A stretch of DNA of 64,000 bases from Piscinibacter gummiphilus (lineage in GTDB: Bacteria; Pseudomonadota; Gammaproteobacteria; Burkholderiales; Burkholderiaceae_C). Shown one piece after another: positions 8,404 to 16,876 of the stretch. The DNA is taken from contig NZ_CP015118.1 in NCBI RefSeq assembly GCF_002116905.1, positions 3,596,001 through 3,660,000 on the forward strand. Direction: 5' to 3'. The translations under genes were made by a program, and so were the position numbers. Every line of letters begins with the position of its first letter. Position 1 is the stretch's first letter. The notes beneath the pieces were generated by a model that saw nothing but the letters and a program-made list of their open reading frames with translations, ran no database searches and was not told the DNA's origin.

Positions 8404-8732
8404 TCGCCCGGGGGACCCGGGCTCGCGTGTGGCTTGATCTGTCGGCTTGCTTCGCTCGCCTCCCCGCATTCGCGTTTTCGCTTCAGGGCATTGCTCGCCT
8501 TGCTCGCTCGCCCTTGACGTGCTGTCGGGGGTTCTTCTCCCATTCTTCCGTCGCTGAATATCCAGCACCTCGTCTGCGTGCTGTATGGAATCGTTCATCG
8601 GTCCGTTCGGCTTCTGCTGTCTTTTCACCGATTTCGGCCGTCATGACCAGTGGCGGGCGTGGCATGGATCCTGAGTAGGAAGGGCATTGCCGGCCTCTTC
8701 CGTTGGGGCCGGTTCCTTCCGGATTCCGTGCC
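8404..8732. other. Non-coding stretch upstream of ABC operon
   Basis: About 330 bp between the insertion sequence and the ABC transporter operon. Short open frames here lack family features or good ribosome sites and were not called. A palindrome CCCGGG-GGA-CCCGGG lies at 8407-8421. A TTGACG at 8514-8519 could be a -35 element but has no good partner. No ykkC/guanidine, cobalamin or TPP riboswitch core was recognised. The operon promoter must lie here or in the element end. Confidence 0.5.
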
Positions 8733-9608
8733 ATGCCGTCTTCTGCCGCCGTTCGCGAGTTGCTTCCCCGCGCCTCCGCTCCTCCACTCGCCGCCGTGCC
8801 CGCGACGCCTCGGCCTGCGCCGACTGGTCAGGTCAGGTTGGAACAGATCGGCATCCGGTTCGGGGCCGGTGCGAAGGCCGTGGACGCGGTGCGGGGCGTC
8901 GACCTGTCGCTCGCGGCCGGGGAGTTCGTCTCGATCGTGGGCCCCTCGGGCTGCGGCAAGTCCACCCTGCTGAACGTGGTCGCGGGATTCACGCGACCGA
9001 CCGAAGGGCGGGCCTTGCTCGACGGCGAGGCGATCACCGGGCCCGGGCCCGACCGCGGGGTCGTGTTCCAGCAGTACTCGCTCTTTCCGTGGCTCACGGT
9101 GCGGGGCAACGTGGAGTACGGGCTGCGCGTGCGCGGGCTGCCGCGGGCCGAACGCGCGGCCATGGCCTACGACCTGCTCGCGCGATGCGGGCTCTCGGCG
9201 TTCGCCTCGCACCATCCCGAGCAGCTGTCGGGTGGCATGCGGCAGCGGGTCGGCATCGTGCGCGCACTCGCGAACGAGCCGCGCGTGCTGCTGCTCGACG
9301 AACCCTTCGGGGCGCTCGACGCGCAGACGCGCGAGGTGATGCAGGCGCTGCTGCTCGACATCTGGCAACGCTTCCGCACCACGGTGCTGTTCATCACCCA
9401 CGACATCGAGGAAGCCGTGTTCCTGTCCGACCGCGTGTGCGCGATGTCGGCCCGGCCGGGCCGCATCCTCGCCGACCTGCCGGTCCCCCTGCCCCGCCCC
9501 CGCGACCACGGCATGACCCGCACCAGCGACGGCGCGCGGCTCGTGGGCGAGTTGCGTTCGCTCATTCGCGCGCAGAGCCTCGCGGCGTTCGATTCCACGC
9601 TCGCCTGA
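8733..9608 (+). CDS. ABC transporter ATP-binding protein (NrtD/SsuB type)
   Basis: 291 residues from the ATG at 8733; a TTG 30 bases upstream is in frame but less likely. ATPase motifs: Walker A GPSGCGKST, Q-loop QQYSLFPWLTV, signature LSGGMRQRVGI, Walker B LLLDEPFGALD and the H-loop HDIEEAV. The sequence is of the nitrate/sulfonate/taurine importer class. A 25-residue proline/alanine-rich N-terminal extension precedes the domain. It powers the importer formed with the next two genes. The binding protein starts 30 bp downstream. Confidence 0.93.
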   Translation: MPSSAAVRELLPRASAPPLAAVPATPRPAPTGQVRLEQIGIRFGAGAKAVDAVRGVDLSLAAGEFVSIVGPSGCGKSTLLNVVAGFTRPTEGRALLDGEAITGPGPDRGVVFQQYSLFPWLTVRGNVEYGLRVRGLPRAERAAMAYDLLARCGLSAFASHHPEQLSGGMRQRVGIVRALANEPRVLLLDEPFGALDAQTREVMQALLLDIWQRFRTTVLFITHDIEEAVFLSDRVCAMSARPGRILADLPVPLPRPRDHGMTRTSDGARLVGELRSLIRAQSLAAFDSTLA

Positions 9609-9638
9609 TTCGTTTCCCCCTCACCACCCCGGTTCCCC

Positions 9639-10616
9639 ATGACTCGCCTCCCGCTCCGCCACCTCGCCGCCGCCCTGACCGCCGCGGCCCTGTTCACCAC
9701 CACGTCCGCGTCGTTCGCTGCCGACAAGGTGCGCCTCGCCATCAACCTCTCGCCGATCTCGGCGCTGCCGCTGATCGCCCAGCAGAAGGGCTACTTCACC
9801 CAGCAGGGCCTGGACGTGACGATCCAGAACTTCACGTCGGGCCGGCAGGCGCTGGAGACGGTGCTCGGCGGCGGCGCCGAGATCGCCACCGCGGCCGAGT
9901 CGCCCGTCACGGCGGCCACGTTCGCGAACCAGAAGGTGGCCCTGCTCGCGCGCATGGAGTATTCGGAACTGAAGACGCTCGTGGCCACGCCCGGCGTCGC
10001 CAAGGTCGCCGACCTCAAGGGCAAGCGCATCGGCTACGCATCGGGCACCGGCAGCGAGGTCTACACGTTCGAGCTGCTGAAGAAGGCCGGCCTCACGAAG
10101 GCCGACGTGACGCTGGTGAACCTGCGTCCGCAGGACATGATCGCGGCCGCGGCCTCCGGCAGCATCGACGCGTACAACATCTGGGAGCCGCACGTGGCGA
10201 ACGGCCGCAAGGCGCTCGGCGCGAAGGCCTCGCTGCTCGACTCGCGCGACGTGTACTCCGAGACGTTCAACGTGGTCACCACCGACACCTGGGCGCGCGA
10301 CAACCCGAAGGCGGCACAGGCCTTCCTGCGCGCGCTGCTGCAGGCCGAGCAGTGGCTGAAGGCCAACCGCGACGACGCCATCACGCTGGTGGGCACCGCG
10401 GTCAACCTGAAGAAGGAAGAACTGGCCGAGGTCTGGAACGACTACATCTTCGAGCTGGTGCTCGACGACCGCACCGTGCGCGCACTGAAGAACCACGCCC
10501 AGTGGCGCCTCGACACCGGCAATGCCGCCGGCGGTGCCACGGCCCTGCCCGACTTCGGGAAGGTGATCGTGAGCGGGCCGCTGAAGGCCATCGCGCCGGA
10601 GCGGGTCAAGCTGTGA
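9639..10616 (+). CDS. ABC transporter substrate-binding protein (NMT1/SsuA-like)
   Basis: 325 residues with a Sec signal peptide cleaved near TSASFAADK. The mature part is a periplasmic binding protein of the NMT1/THI5/SsuA group: VRLAINLSPISALPLIAQQKGYF at the start, GSGSEVY-like loop ASGTGSEVYTFELLKKAG and AAAASGSIDAYNIWEPHV in the second lobe. It captures the substrate and hands it to the permease. The group binds sulfonates, nitrate, pyrimidine precursors and amides; the amidases in this operon point to an amide or urea derivative. Confidence 0.9.
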   Translation: MTRLPLRHLAAALTAAALFTTTSASFAADKVRLAINLSPISALPLIAQQKGYFTQQGLDVTIQNFTSGRQALETVLGGGAEIATAAESPVTAATFANQKVALLARMEYSELKTLVATPGVAKVADLKGKRIGYASGTGSEVYTFELLKKAGLTKADVTLVNLRPQDMIAAAASGSIDAYNIWEPHVANGRKALGAKASLLDSRDVYSETFNVVTTDTWARDNPKAAQAFLRALLQAEQWLKANRDDAITLVGTAVNLKKEELAEVWNDYIFELVLDDRTVRALKNHAQWRLDTGNAAGGATALPDFGKVIVSGPLKAIAPERVKL

Positions 10617-11359
10617 CCTCCGCGGCCCTCGCGCGCTGGGCCTCGATCCCGCTGCTGCTCGCGCTCTGGCAGGGCGTGTGTTCGCTCGGGGTCGTGAACC
10701 CGGTGCTGTTCCCTTCGCCGTGGGTCGTGCTGACCGCGCTCACGGACTACGTGGCGAAGGGCGACGGCATCGCCGACCTCGCCGCGAGCCTCGGCCGCGT
10801 GGGCATCGGCTACCTGGCCGGCGCAGGCGTCGGCCTCGTCACGGGCCTCTACACCGGCACGCGGCCGGTCGTGTCGGGGCTGCTGTCGCCCGCCTTCCAG
10901 CTGCTTCGCCCGATCCCGCCCATCGCCTTCGTGCCGGTCGTGATCGTCTGGTTCGGCCTCACGGAGTGGGGCAAGTGGTTCCTGATCTTCTGGGGCGTGT
11001 TCTTCGCCGTGTGGATGGCCACGCACATGGGCGTGCAGCGCGTGAACGAGAACCTCGTGCGCGCCGCGCTGAGCCTCGGCGAGCGGCCGCACCGGCTGCT
11101 GTGGTCGGTGCAGCTGCCGGCGGCCGCGCCCACCATCCTCGTCGGGCTGCGCACCGCCGTCAGCATCGCCTTCTACACCCTCGTGGCCGCCGAACTCGCC
11201 GGCGCCTACGCGGGCATCGCCTACCGCATGGAACTCACGCAGCAGAACATGCAGATCGGCCACACCCTCGCGGGCCTCGTGCTGCTGGGCGTCGTGTCGG
11301 CCCTCGCCGACCGGCTGTTCACGTGGGGCTCCCGCCAACTCGTCCACTGGTCCTCATGA
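10613..11359 (+). CDS. ABC transporter permease (SsuC/TauC-like)
   Basis: 248 residues from a GTG at 10613 that overlaps the previous stop codon (GTGA), indicating translational coupling. It has about six membrane segments and the inner-membrane EAA-type loop ENLVRAALSLGERPHRLLWSVQLPAAAP that docks the ATPase, with the conserved G in LGERP. Segments such as RPIPPIAFVPVVIVWFGL are typical for the sulfonate/nitrate permease class. It forms the pore of the importer. The next gene overlaps its stop by ATGA. Confidence 0.92.
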   Translation: MTSAALARWASIPLLLALWQGVCSLGVVNPVLFPSPWVVLTALTDYVAKGDGIADLAASLGRVGIGYLAGAGVGLVTGLYTGTRPVVSGLLSPAFQLLRPIPPIAFVPVVIVWFGLTEWGKWFLIFWGVFFAVWMATHMGVQRVNENLVRAALSLGERPHRLLWSVQLPAAAPTILVGLRTAVSIAFYTLVAAELAGAYAGIAYRMELTQQNMQIGHTLAGLVLLGVVSALADRLFTWGSRQLVHWSS

Positions 11360-12765
11360 GTGCACTCCACTCCCTCAGCCTCGACGCCGCCACGCTGTCC
11401 CGCGGGTACCGCGAGGGGCGCTTCACACCCGCCGACGTCGTCGAGGAGGCCTACCGGCGCATCGCCGCCGGCGGCGACCACCACGCGTGGCTGCACCTCG
11501 CGCCGCGCGAGGAGGCGCTGGCGCGGGCCGCGGCCGTGTCCGCACGCTCGCTCGACGACCAGCCGCTGTTCGGGCTGCCCTACGGCGTCAAGGACAACAT
11601 CGACGTGGCCGGCTGGCCCACCACGGCCGGCTGCGAAGCCCTGCAGTACGTACCGCAGCGCAGCGCCGCGGTGGTGGAGCGGCTCGACGCGGCCGGGGCC
11701 ATCAACCTCGGCAAGCAGAACATGGACCAGTTCGCCACAGGCCTCGTGGGCGTGCGCACGGTGACGCCGGCGGCCCGCAACGCGCTCGACGCGCGGCTCG
11801 TGCCGGGCGGGTCGAGTTCCGGGTCCGCGGTGGCCGTGGCCGCCGGGTTCACGACGTTCTCGATCGGATCGGACACGGGCGGCTCCGGCCGCGTGCCGGC
11901 GGCGTACAACAACATCGTCGGGCTGAAGCCCACTCCGGGGCTCGTCAGCACACGCGGGTTCCTCTACTGCAACCGGACCTTCGACGTGCCCCCGGTCTTC
12001 GCGCTCACCGTGCGGGACGCGCAGGCGGTGTTCGACGCGATCGCCGGTCCCGATTCCGAGGACGCCGGCACGGTGCAGCGGCCGGCGGGCGAACACCGCT
12101 GGGGACTCGCCTCGCCGCCCGGCCTGTTCCGCTTCGCGCTGCCTCGGCCGGACCAGCTCGACTTCTTCGGCGACGACACGATGCGCCGCCGCTTCGACGC
12201 GGTCGTCGATCTGCTGAACGGCCTCGGCGGCACGCCGGTCGTCATCGACCTCGACCCCTTCCTCGAGGCCGGCCGCCTCGTGTTCGACAGCCCGCTGGTG
12301 GCCGAACGCTGGCTCACGTACGGCGAGACGCTCGAGCGCCACCCGGAGGCCGTCCACCCGGCCGTGGCGCAAGCCATCGGCAACGCGAAACACTACACCG
12401 CCAGCGACACGTTCCGGGCGCTGTACCGCCTGCAGGGGCTCCAGGCGCTCACGCACCGGGTGCTGGCCGACGTGGACGCCCTGGTGCTGCCGACCGTGGG
12501 CACCCTGCTGACGGTGGCGGAGGTGGAGGCCGACCCGGCGCTCAACACGCACATGGGCCGCTACACCTACTTCGCGAACCCGCTCCGCCTGCCCGCGCTC
12601 AGCGTGCCCGCCGGGTTCCGCGCGGACGGCCGGCCCTTCGGGCTGAGCCTGGTCGGCGCCCCCTTCACCGATGCGCGCCTCGGCGCCCTCGCCCACGCGC
12701 TGCAGGCCCGCGTCGGCGGTCGCCTGGGTGCCACCTCCACGTCCTTCGAGGAGATTTCCGCATGA
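11356..12765 (+). CDS. Allophanate hydrolase-like amidase (AtzF N-domain type)
   Basis: 469 residues, starting in the ATGA overlap with the permease. It is an amidase-signature enzyme: Lys79 in GVKDN, the cis-Ser in PGGSSSGSA (about 153-157) and the nucleophile near Ser177 in SDTGGSGRVPA. Flanking sequence (KQNMDQFATGLVGVRT, NNIVGLKPTPGLVSTRG, FALTVRDAQAV) resembles AtzF/DUR1,2 allophanate hydrolase closely. Allophanate hydrolases are usually about 600 residues with an extra C-terminal domain, which is missing here. The reaction is probably hydrolysis of a urea- or biuret-derived amide, or another small amide. Confidence 0.82.
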   Translation: MSALHSLSLDAATLSRGYREGRFTPADVVEEAYRRIAAGGDHHAWLHLAPREEALARAAAVSARSLDDQPLFGLPYGVKDNIDVAGWPTTAGCEALQYVPQRSAAVVERLDAAGAINLGKQNMDQFATGLVGVRTVTPAARNALDARLVPGGSSSGSAVAVAAGFTTFSIGSDTGGSGRVPAAYNNIVGLKPTPGLVSTRGFLYCNRTFDVPPVFALTVRDAQAVFDAIAGPDSEDAGTVQRPAGEHRWGLASPPGLFRFALPRPDQLDFFGDDTMRRRFDAVVDLLNGLGGTPVVIDLDPFLEAGRLVFDSPLVAERWLTYGETLERHPEAVHPAVAQAIGNAKHYTASDTFRALYRLQGLQALTHRVLADVDALVLPTVGTLLTVAEVEADPALNTHMGRYTYFANPLRLPALSVPAGFRADGRPFGLSLVGAPFTDARLGALAHALQARVGGRLGATSTSFEEISA

Positions 12766-14258
12766 CCCGCCCGCTGCCGTTCAGCTGGGAAACCTGGGGC
12801 CGCCTCGGCGCGGTCGAACTCGCCGAACACGTGCGCCGCCGCGACGTCGCGCCGGAGGAAGTCGCCGCGCAGGCGCATGCGGCCGCGGCCGCCACGCACG
12901 AGCCGCTGCAGGCCCTCGTCGAACTCTTCGACACCCCGGCCGAGGCGCCCGACCTCGCGCTGCCCGACGGCCACCGCACCCGCGGCCTGCTGGCCGGCGT
13001 GCCGCTGTTCCTCAAGGACCTCGGTTCGTCGGTGGCCGGTGTGCTGCGCGAGAACGGCTCGGCGCTGCACCGCGGCGAACGCACCAACCGCACCGACCCG
13101 CTGATCGCCGCGTGGCTGCGAGAAGGCGCCCAGGTGCCCGGGCGCACCACGACCGCCGAACTGGGCATGGCGTACGACACCACGACGGTCTACAACGGGC
13201 TGCAGGTCACCCGCAACCCGTGGGACGTGTCGCGCACGGCGGGCGGTTCGTCGGGCGGCAGCGGCGCGCTGGTGGCCGCGGGCGTGACGCCGCTCGCGCA
13301 CGCCACCGACGGGGCGGGCTCCATCCGCATTCCCGCCGCGTTCAACGGCCTGGTGGGGCTCAAGGTCACCCGCGGCCGCTCGCCGCTGCCCTGGCATGTG
13401 AACGAGTTGCTCAACACGTCGATGGTCGAAGGCGTGATCGCGCGCCACCTCGCCGACGCAGCGCTCGCGCTCGACGCGGCCACGCGCCACCGCGCCCCGG
13501 CCGGCAAGCAGTTCCTCGCGGCCGGCTTCGATCCCACGGACGCGGTCGCCGCACTGCGCGACGTGCCGCGGCGCCTGCGCATCGGCGTGACCACCGACGG
13601 CCTCGGCCGGCCCACCGCACCCGACGCCGCGGTGATCGCCCGCGTGCGGCGCGTGGCCGAGACGCTGGCCCGCGCGGGCCACGACGTCGAGGAGATTCCG
13701 TCGGCTCACCTGCCGGACTGGGGCAGCGTGTGGCGCAGCTTCGAGACCTTCTGGGCCGGCATGCGTGCCGCCTCATGGGAGGTGGCCAAGGGCGTGCCCG
13801 GTGCCGAGTTGCGTGCCGCGCTGTCGCCGATGGTGCGGGCGTACTGGGATGCGTCCGCCCGCTACGACAAGGGCGACGTGATGCGCTACCAGGCCGCGAA
13901 CGTCTCGCACACGCTCGCGTTCGCGACCCTGCTGGAGCGGCACGACGTCCTGCTGATGCCCGCGTTCCCGTATGCGACGCCGCCCGCGAACGGCGACTGG
14001 TCGCCGGCCCTCGCGCACGACTTCGACACGTTCCTGCAGCGGTTCCTCGACAGCGGCCGCTACACCATTCCGGCCAACGAGACGGGGCTGCCCGCCCTCG
14101 TGCTGCCGACGGGGCCGGGGGACGACGGCCTACCCATCGGGGTCCAGCTGTACGGGCGCTGGCGGGAGGAGACTGAACTGCTGCGCGCGGGCGCGGCCGT
14201 GCAGGCCGCGATCGGCACGCCGGACGGCGTGCCGCGGGTGCACGTCAGCCGCCTGTAG
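12762..14258 (+). CDS. Amidase-signature family amidohydrolase
   Basis: 498 residues, coupled to the previous gene by ATGA. The Ser-cisSer-Lys triad is visible: Lys in VPLFLKDLG, serines in AGGSSGGSGALVAAG, and the nucleophile in DGAGSIRIPAAFNG. The pattern is nearer to NylA-like 6-aminohexanoate cyclic dimer hydrolases and general amidases than to AtzF. No signal peptide, so it works in the cytoplasm on what the importer brings in. Last gene of the operon; its stop is 3 bp from that of the convergent DUF2177 gene. Confidence 0.88.
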   Translation: MTRPLPFSWETWGRLGAVELAEHVRRRDVAPEEVAAQAHAAAAATHEPLQALVELFDTPAEAPDLALPDGHRTRGLLAGVPLFLKDLGSSVAGVLRENGSALHRGERTNRTDPLIAAWLREGAQVPGRTTTAELGMAYDTTTVYNGLQVTRNPWDVSRTAGGSSGGSGALVAAGVTPLAHATDGAGSIRIPAAFNGLVGLKVTRGRSPLPWHVNELLNTSMVEGVIARHLADAALALDAATRHRAPAGKQFLAAGFDPTDAVAALRDVPRRLRIGVTTDGLGRPTAPDAAVIARVRRVAETLARAGHDVEEIPSAHLPDWGSVWRSFETFWAGMRAASWEVAKGVPGAELRAALSPMVRAYWDASARYDKGDVMRYQAANVSHTLAFATLLERHDVLLMPAFPYATPPANGDWSPALAHDFDTFLQRFLDSGRYTIPANETGLPALVLPTGPGDDGLPIGVQLYGRWREETELLRAGAAVQAAIGTPDGVPRVHVSRL

Positions 14259-14261
14259 CGG

Positions 14262-14666
14262 TCACCCCACGTGCGGGGCCACCCACCGCCCCGCGGTGGC
14301 GGCCACCGCGCTGGCGAACGTGCCCCATGCCACGTCGGCCGCGGCCAGGCCCAGCGGCCAGCCCTTGAGCGTGGCGAGGTTCGTGAGGTCGTAAGTCGCA
14401 TACGCGAAGAAGCCGAAGGCGGCGCCCAGCGCGGCAGTGCGCCACAGCGGGGCGTCGGCGCCCGGGCCCACGGCGAACAGCACGAGCCCCACCGGGTACA
14501 GGAGGTAGAAGAGTCCGGCGGCCCAGAGCTTCACGTCGGCGGTCATCAGATGGCCGATGCCCTGCTGGTACCAGTTCATCGCGATCACGCGCAGCCACAC
14601 CATGTCGATGGCGAACAGGACGATCGCGGTGACGGCGTACGCCGTCAGGGTCTTGGTGAGGGTCAT
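14262..14666 (-). CDS. DUF2177 family membrane protein
   Basis: 134 residues from the ATG at 14666. Four membrane segments are readable: TAYAVTAIVLFAIDMVWLRVI, the LWAAGLFYLLYPVGLVLFAV stretch, an Ala/Gly-rich third and the C-terminal one. The motifs DMVWLRV, YDLTNLATLKGWP and the final W-G-T segment are those of DUF2177 proteins, inner-membrane proteins of unknown function. The start was chosen because it precedes the first membrane helix directly. Confidence 0.82.
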   Translation of the reverse strand: MTLTKTLTAYAVTAIVLFAIDMVWLRVIAMNWYQQGIGHLMTADVKLWAAGLFYLLYPVGLVLFAVGPGADAPLWRTAALGAAFGFFAYATYDLTNLATLKGWPLGLAAADVAWGTFASAVAATAGRWVAPHVG

Positions 14667-14679
14667 GGGCGGGGTGCTG

Positions 14680-14958
14680 TCAGCCGAGGGCGAAACAGCG
14701 TACCGCATCCGGGTTGACGGCGGCCGGGGCCGGGCGCACGTCATCGAACATCAGGTCGGCCGGCTTCGGGCAGACCGTGCTGCACCGGACGAGCTGGTCG
14801 ACGACCATGCCGTCGTCGTCGAACACCTCGGCGAGGTAGTGGCACTCGCCGTTGAACAGCAGCGCGCGGGGTGCGTCGGAGGGGCCCAGCAGGACCATGT
14901 AGTGGGCGCAGTGGGCCCGGGGGTTCGCTTGCATCGCGTGTCTCGAATCGCTTTTCAT
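14680..14958 (-). CDS. Hypothetical protein, 92 residues, cysteine-containing
   Basis: Not recognised. The ATG at 14958 has the ribosome site AGGACC upstream; an alternative ATG lies at 14970. The product is soluble, with five cysteines (in RAHCAHY, NGECHYL, VRCSTVC, VRCFALG) and an acidic middle EVFDDDGMVVDQL. The ribosome site and start codon lie inside an extended RNA hairpin (see 14941-14993), which suggests translational control. It may share a transcript with the small genes at 15044-15491, 85 bp upstream. Confidence 0.6.
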   Translation of the reverse strand: MKSDSRHAMQANPRAHCAHYMVLLGPSDAPRALLFNGECHYLAEVFDDDGMVVDQLVRCSTVCPKPADLMFDDVRPAPAAVNPDAVRCFALG

Positions 14959-14993
14959 GATGGTCCTCATCGTAAGAACGAGGACCTTCGAGA
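14941..14993 (-). promoter_or_regulatory. Hairpin enclosing ribosome site and start codon
   Basis: Read on the minus strand, a continuous 14-nt arm (TCTCGAAGGTCCTC, 14993-14980) can pair with GAGGACC (14968-14962) and then, after a 14-nt bulge holding the ATG, with TTCGAGA (14947-14941). The GAGGA ribosome site is fully paired and the start codon is bulged. This arrangement fits a cis-acting translation switch such as an RNA thermometer or a protein-binding site; no function is shown. Confidence 0.5.
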
Positions 14994-15043
14994 CGTAGCA
15001 GCGGCGAGCTTGTCGTGGTGTCGGAGGCCGCTGACAGAAAGCG

Positions 15044-15289
15044 TCACGGCCGCTTCTGCTTCTGGTACGCCTCGTTCGACGGCGTGCCCCGGTCGGTGTC
15101 GACCTTGCCGGACACCACGTCGTCGTGCGCCTGGCGCATCTCGGGACGCGGTTCGCTCTGCTGGCTGTCGGACGATTCGTCGTGCTCGTGCGGGAGGCGG
15201 GGCGCGGACTCGTCCATCGGGTCGCGGTCCTTGCCCTGGGGCTGGTGCACCGGGCGGGTCTGGCCACCCGGCTTGCGGTCATCGGCCAT
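15044..15289 (-). CDS. Small hydrophilic disordered protein
   Basis: 81 residues from the ATG at 15289, which follows GGAGG. The sequence is almost without hydrophobic residues: proline, glutamate, aspartate, glutamine and lysine dominate (for example PHEHDESSDSQQSEPRPEM), so it is probably intrinsically disordered. Proteins of this look occur in other Burkholderiales without known function. It overlaps the upstream gene (15279-15491) by 11 bp, so the two are co-translated. Confidence 0.65.
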   Translation of the reverse strand: MADDRKPGGQTRPVHQPQGKDRDPMDESAPRLPHEHDESSDSQQSEPRPEMRQAHDDVVSGKVDTDRGTPSNEAYQKQKRP

Positions 15290-15491
15290 GGCGCCCTCCG
15301 TTGCCCTGGCGGCGCACGCTGCGGGACACCCGGGAGCCGTCGCGCCCGCCGTCACCGCCCTGTCGGCGCTGGCGGATCACCTTCGCGCGCAGTTCGTGGC
15401 GGGCCTCGTCGATGGCGGCCTCGTCGTACAGGTTGAAGGCCTCGATGTCGCTGTCGTCGCGCACACGGCCATTCCCGATGTTCAGCTTCAT
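15279..15491 (-). CDS. Small basic hypothetical protein
   Basis: 70 residues: MKLNIGNGRVRDDSDIEAFNLYDEAAIDEARHELRAKVIR followed by an Arg/Gly tail, described here by its parts MKLNIGNGRVRDDSD, FNLYDEAAIDEARHEL and RRQGGDGGRDGSRVSR. The first half could form helices; the tail could bind nucleic acid. No family recognised. It heads a short minus-strand cluster and is preceded by the GATGTCCTACA motif near 15588-15598. Confidence 0.55.
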   Translation of the reverse strand: MKLNIGNGRVRDDSDIEAFNLYDEAAIDEARHELRAKVIRQRRQGGDGGRDGSRVSRSVRRQGNGGRHGR

Positions 15492-15587
15492 GCCCTGGGC
15501 TCCCGTCGTTGCAGGGGCGACGCCCCTGATGGCGCAACGATAGGCCGCAGGCGCCGGGGCGGACCAGGGGCCGCGGGGCCACGCGCG

Positions 15588-15598
15588 TGTAGGACATC
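15588..15598 (-). promoter_or_regulatory. GATGTCCTACA motif, copy 1
   Basis: The 11-mer GATGTCCTACA (read on the minus strand) lies about 97 bp before the small-protein cluster at 15491. The identical 11-mer occurs at 58070-58080 before another small-protein gene. It may be part of a shared promoter; this is inference from two copies only. Confidence 0.3.
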
Positions 15599-15628
15599 GC
15601 CGCGTCCACCCTGCACGGACGCACGAAT

Positions 15629-15668
15629 AAGGAGCGCCCGGCCACCGCGAGGCGGCCGGGCGCGTCCT
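15629..15668 (-). terminator. Terminator after solute-binding protein gene
   Basis: Arms GCGCCCGGCC (15634-15643) and GGCCGGGCGC (15654-15663) are perfect complements around a 10-nt loop and can extend through AAGGA/TCCTT. The structure lies 60 bp past the stop of the gene at 15728. The pyrimidine run CCTTTCTCTTCTCC is on the plus-strand side, so it could also act the other way. Confidence 0.6.
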
Positions 15669-15727
15669 TTCTCTTCTCCTGGGGCTCTCTCTCTACCTGC
15701 CCTCTCCTCCTCGCAAACCTGGTCAGG

Positions 15728-16876
15728 TCACCGCATGTACTTCCCGTTCGGACCCACGATCGTGATCTCCACGAAGTTCGAGCCGTGGTGGCGCGTGGGG
15801 CCGAAGTTGAGCGGGAAACCGCCCATGTCGAACTTGCCGATGGACTCCATGCCCGACGTCACGCCCGCCGACGTCAGGGCCTTGTTGGCCGCCGCGCGCT
15901 TGAGGCCTTCGAGGAGCACGCGCGCGTTCAGGTAGCCGTAGAAGTGGTCGTAGTCGACGTCGATGTTCGCGGTCTTCATCACCGCGTTGAAGTCGCGCGT
16001 GACGGCGCTGGTCTGGCGCCACGGGTACGGGATGATCTGCGTGTAGGCCATGCCGCGGCCGTCTTCGCCGAGGGCCGCCACGAGCTGCTTCGCATTGGCG
16101 ATGGACAGCGCGTACACCGGCACGCCCACGTAGTTGCGCAGGGCCTTGATCATCGGCACGGTGGACGGACCGAAGGCCAGCAGCAGCACGGCCTGCGGCT
16201 TCGAGGCCGCGAGGGCCTGGGCCGACGCCGCGGCATCCGCGCCGCTCACCTCGAGCGACTGCTTGCCGACGATGGTGGCGCCCAGCTCCTTGGCAACTTC
16301 CTCCACCACCGGCAGCATCAGCTGGCCGAAGGCATGGTTCTGGTAGATGACGCCGATCTGGGTCTTCAGCGTGGTCACGAGGTTGCGGATCATCTGCACC
16401 ACCTCGTCGCGATAGCTCGCCATCGTGGTGAAGAAGTACGGGTGCTGCTTGGCGCGCAGCACCGGCGAGCCGCCGTAGGCGCCGATCATCGGCACCTTCT
16501 TCTCGGCCAGCATGGGCAGCACCGCGGCCACGTTGGCCGTGCTGGCGTAACCGAAGAGCGCGACGCACTTCTCATCGTCGATCAGCTTGGCGGTGTTTTC
16601 CACGGCCTTCTTCGGGTCGTATGCGTCGTCCAGCGTGATCAGGCGCACCGGCTTGCCCCCGATGCCGCCCTTCTTGTTCACCTCGTCGAACGCGAGTTGC
16701 TGGCCCTTCAGGGGCAGCAACAGCGTGGGGGCCAGCGGGCCCGTCAGGTGGCAGCTCTGGCCGATGCGGATCTCCTTCGCGTCCTGCGCCCACGAGGAGC
16801 CCCAGGCCAGGGAGCCGGCGGCAGCGGCGGCGGTGGATTGAAGTGCGCGGCGGCGCGTCCAGGTCGGATGTGTCAT
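15728..16876 (-). CDS. Branched-chain amino acid-type ABC substrate-binding protein
   Basis: 382 residues from the ATG at 16876, which follows GGAGAG. A signal peptide with TRRRALQ before the hydrophobic stretch could be Tat or Sec; cleavage is likely after SSWAQ. The mature protein is a type I periplasmic binding protein of the LivJ/ANL group: IRIGQSCHLTGPLAPT, FDEVNKKGGIGGKPVRLITLDDAYDP split by family, and DHFYGYLNARVLLEGL. No transporter subunits are adjacent, so it is an orphan that must use a permease encoded elsewhere. The ligand is not predictable. Confidence 0.9.
   Translation of the reverse strand: MTHPTWTRRRALQSTAAAAAGSLAWGSSWAQDAKEIRIGQSCHLTGPLAPTLLLPLKGQQLAFDEVNKKGGIGGKPVRLITLDDAYDPKKAVENTAKLIDDEKCVALFGYASTANVAAVLPMLAEKKVPMIGAYGGSPVLRAKQHPYFFTTMASYRDEVVQMIRNLVTTLKTQIGVIYQNHAFGQLMLPVVEEVAKELGATIVGKQSLEVSGADAAASAQALAASKPQAVLLLAFGPSTVPMIKALRNYVGVPVYALSIANAKQLVAALGEDGRGMAYTQIIPYPWRQTSAVTRDFNAVMKTANIDVDYDHFYGYLNARVLLEGLKRAAANKALTSAGVTSGMESIGKFDMGGFPLNFGPTRHHGSNFVEITIVGPNGKYMR

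Noticed and set aside
8404..8732. Possible guanidine (ykkC) riboswitch before the transporter/amidase operon
   Set aside because: Such operons often carry one, but none of the conserved ykkC core segments could be found here.
8374..8734. Short open frames on both strands before the ABC operon
   Set aside because: No family features, no good ribosome sites and no codon pattern like the neighbours; kept as non-coding.
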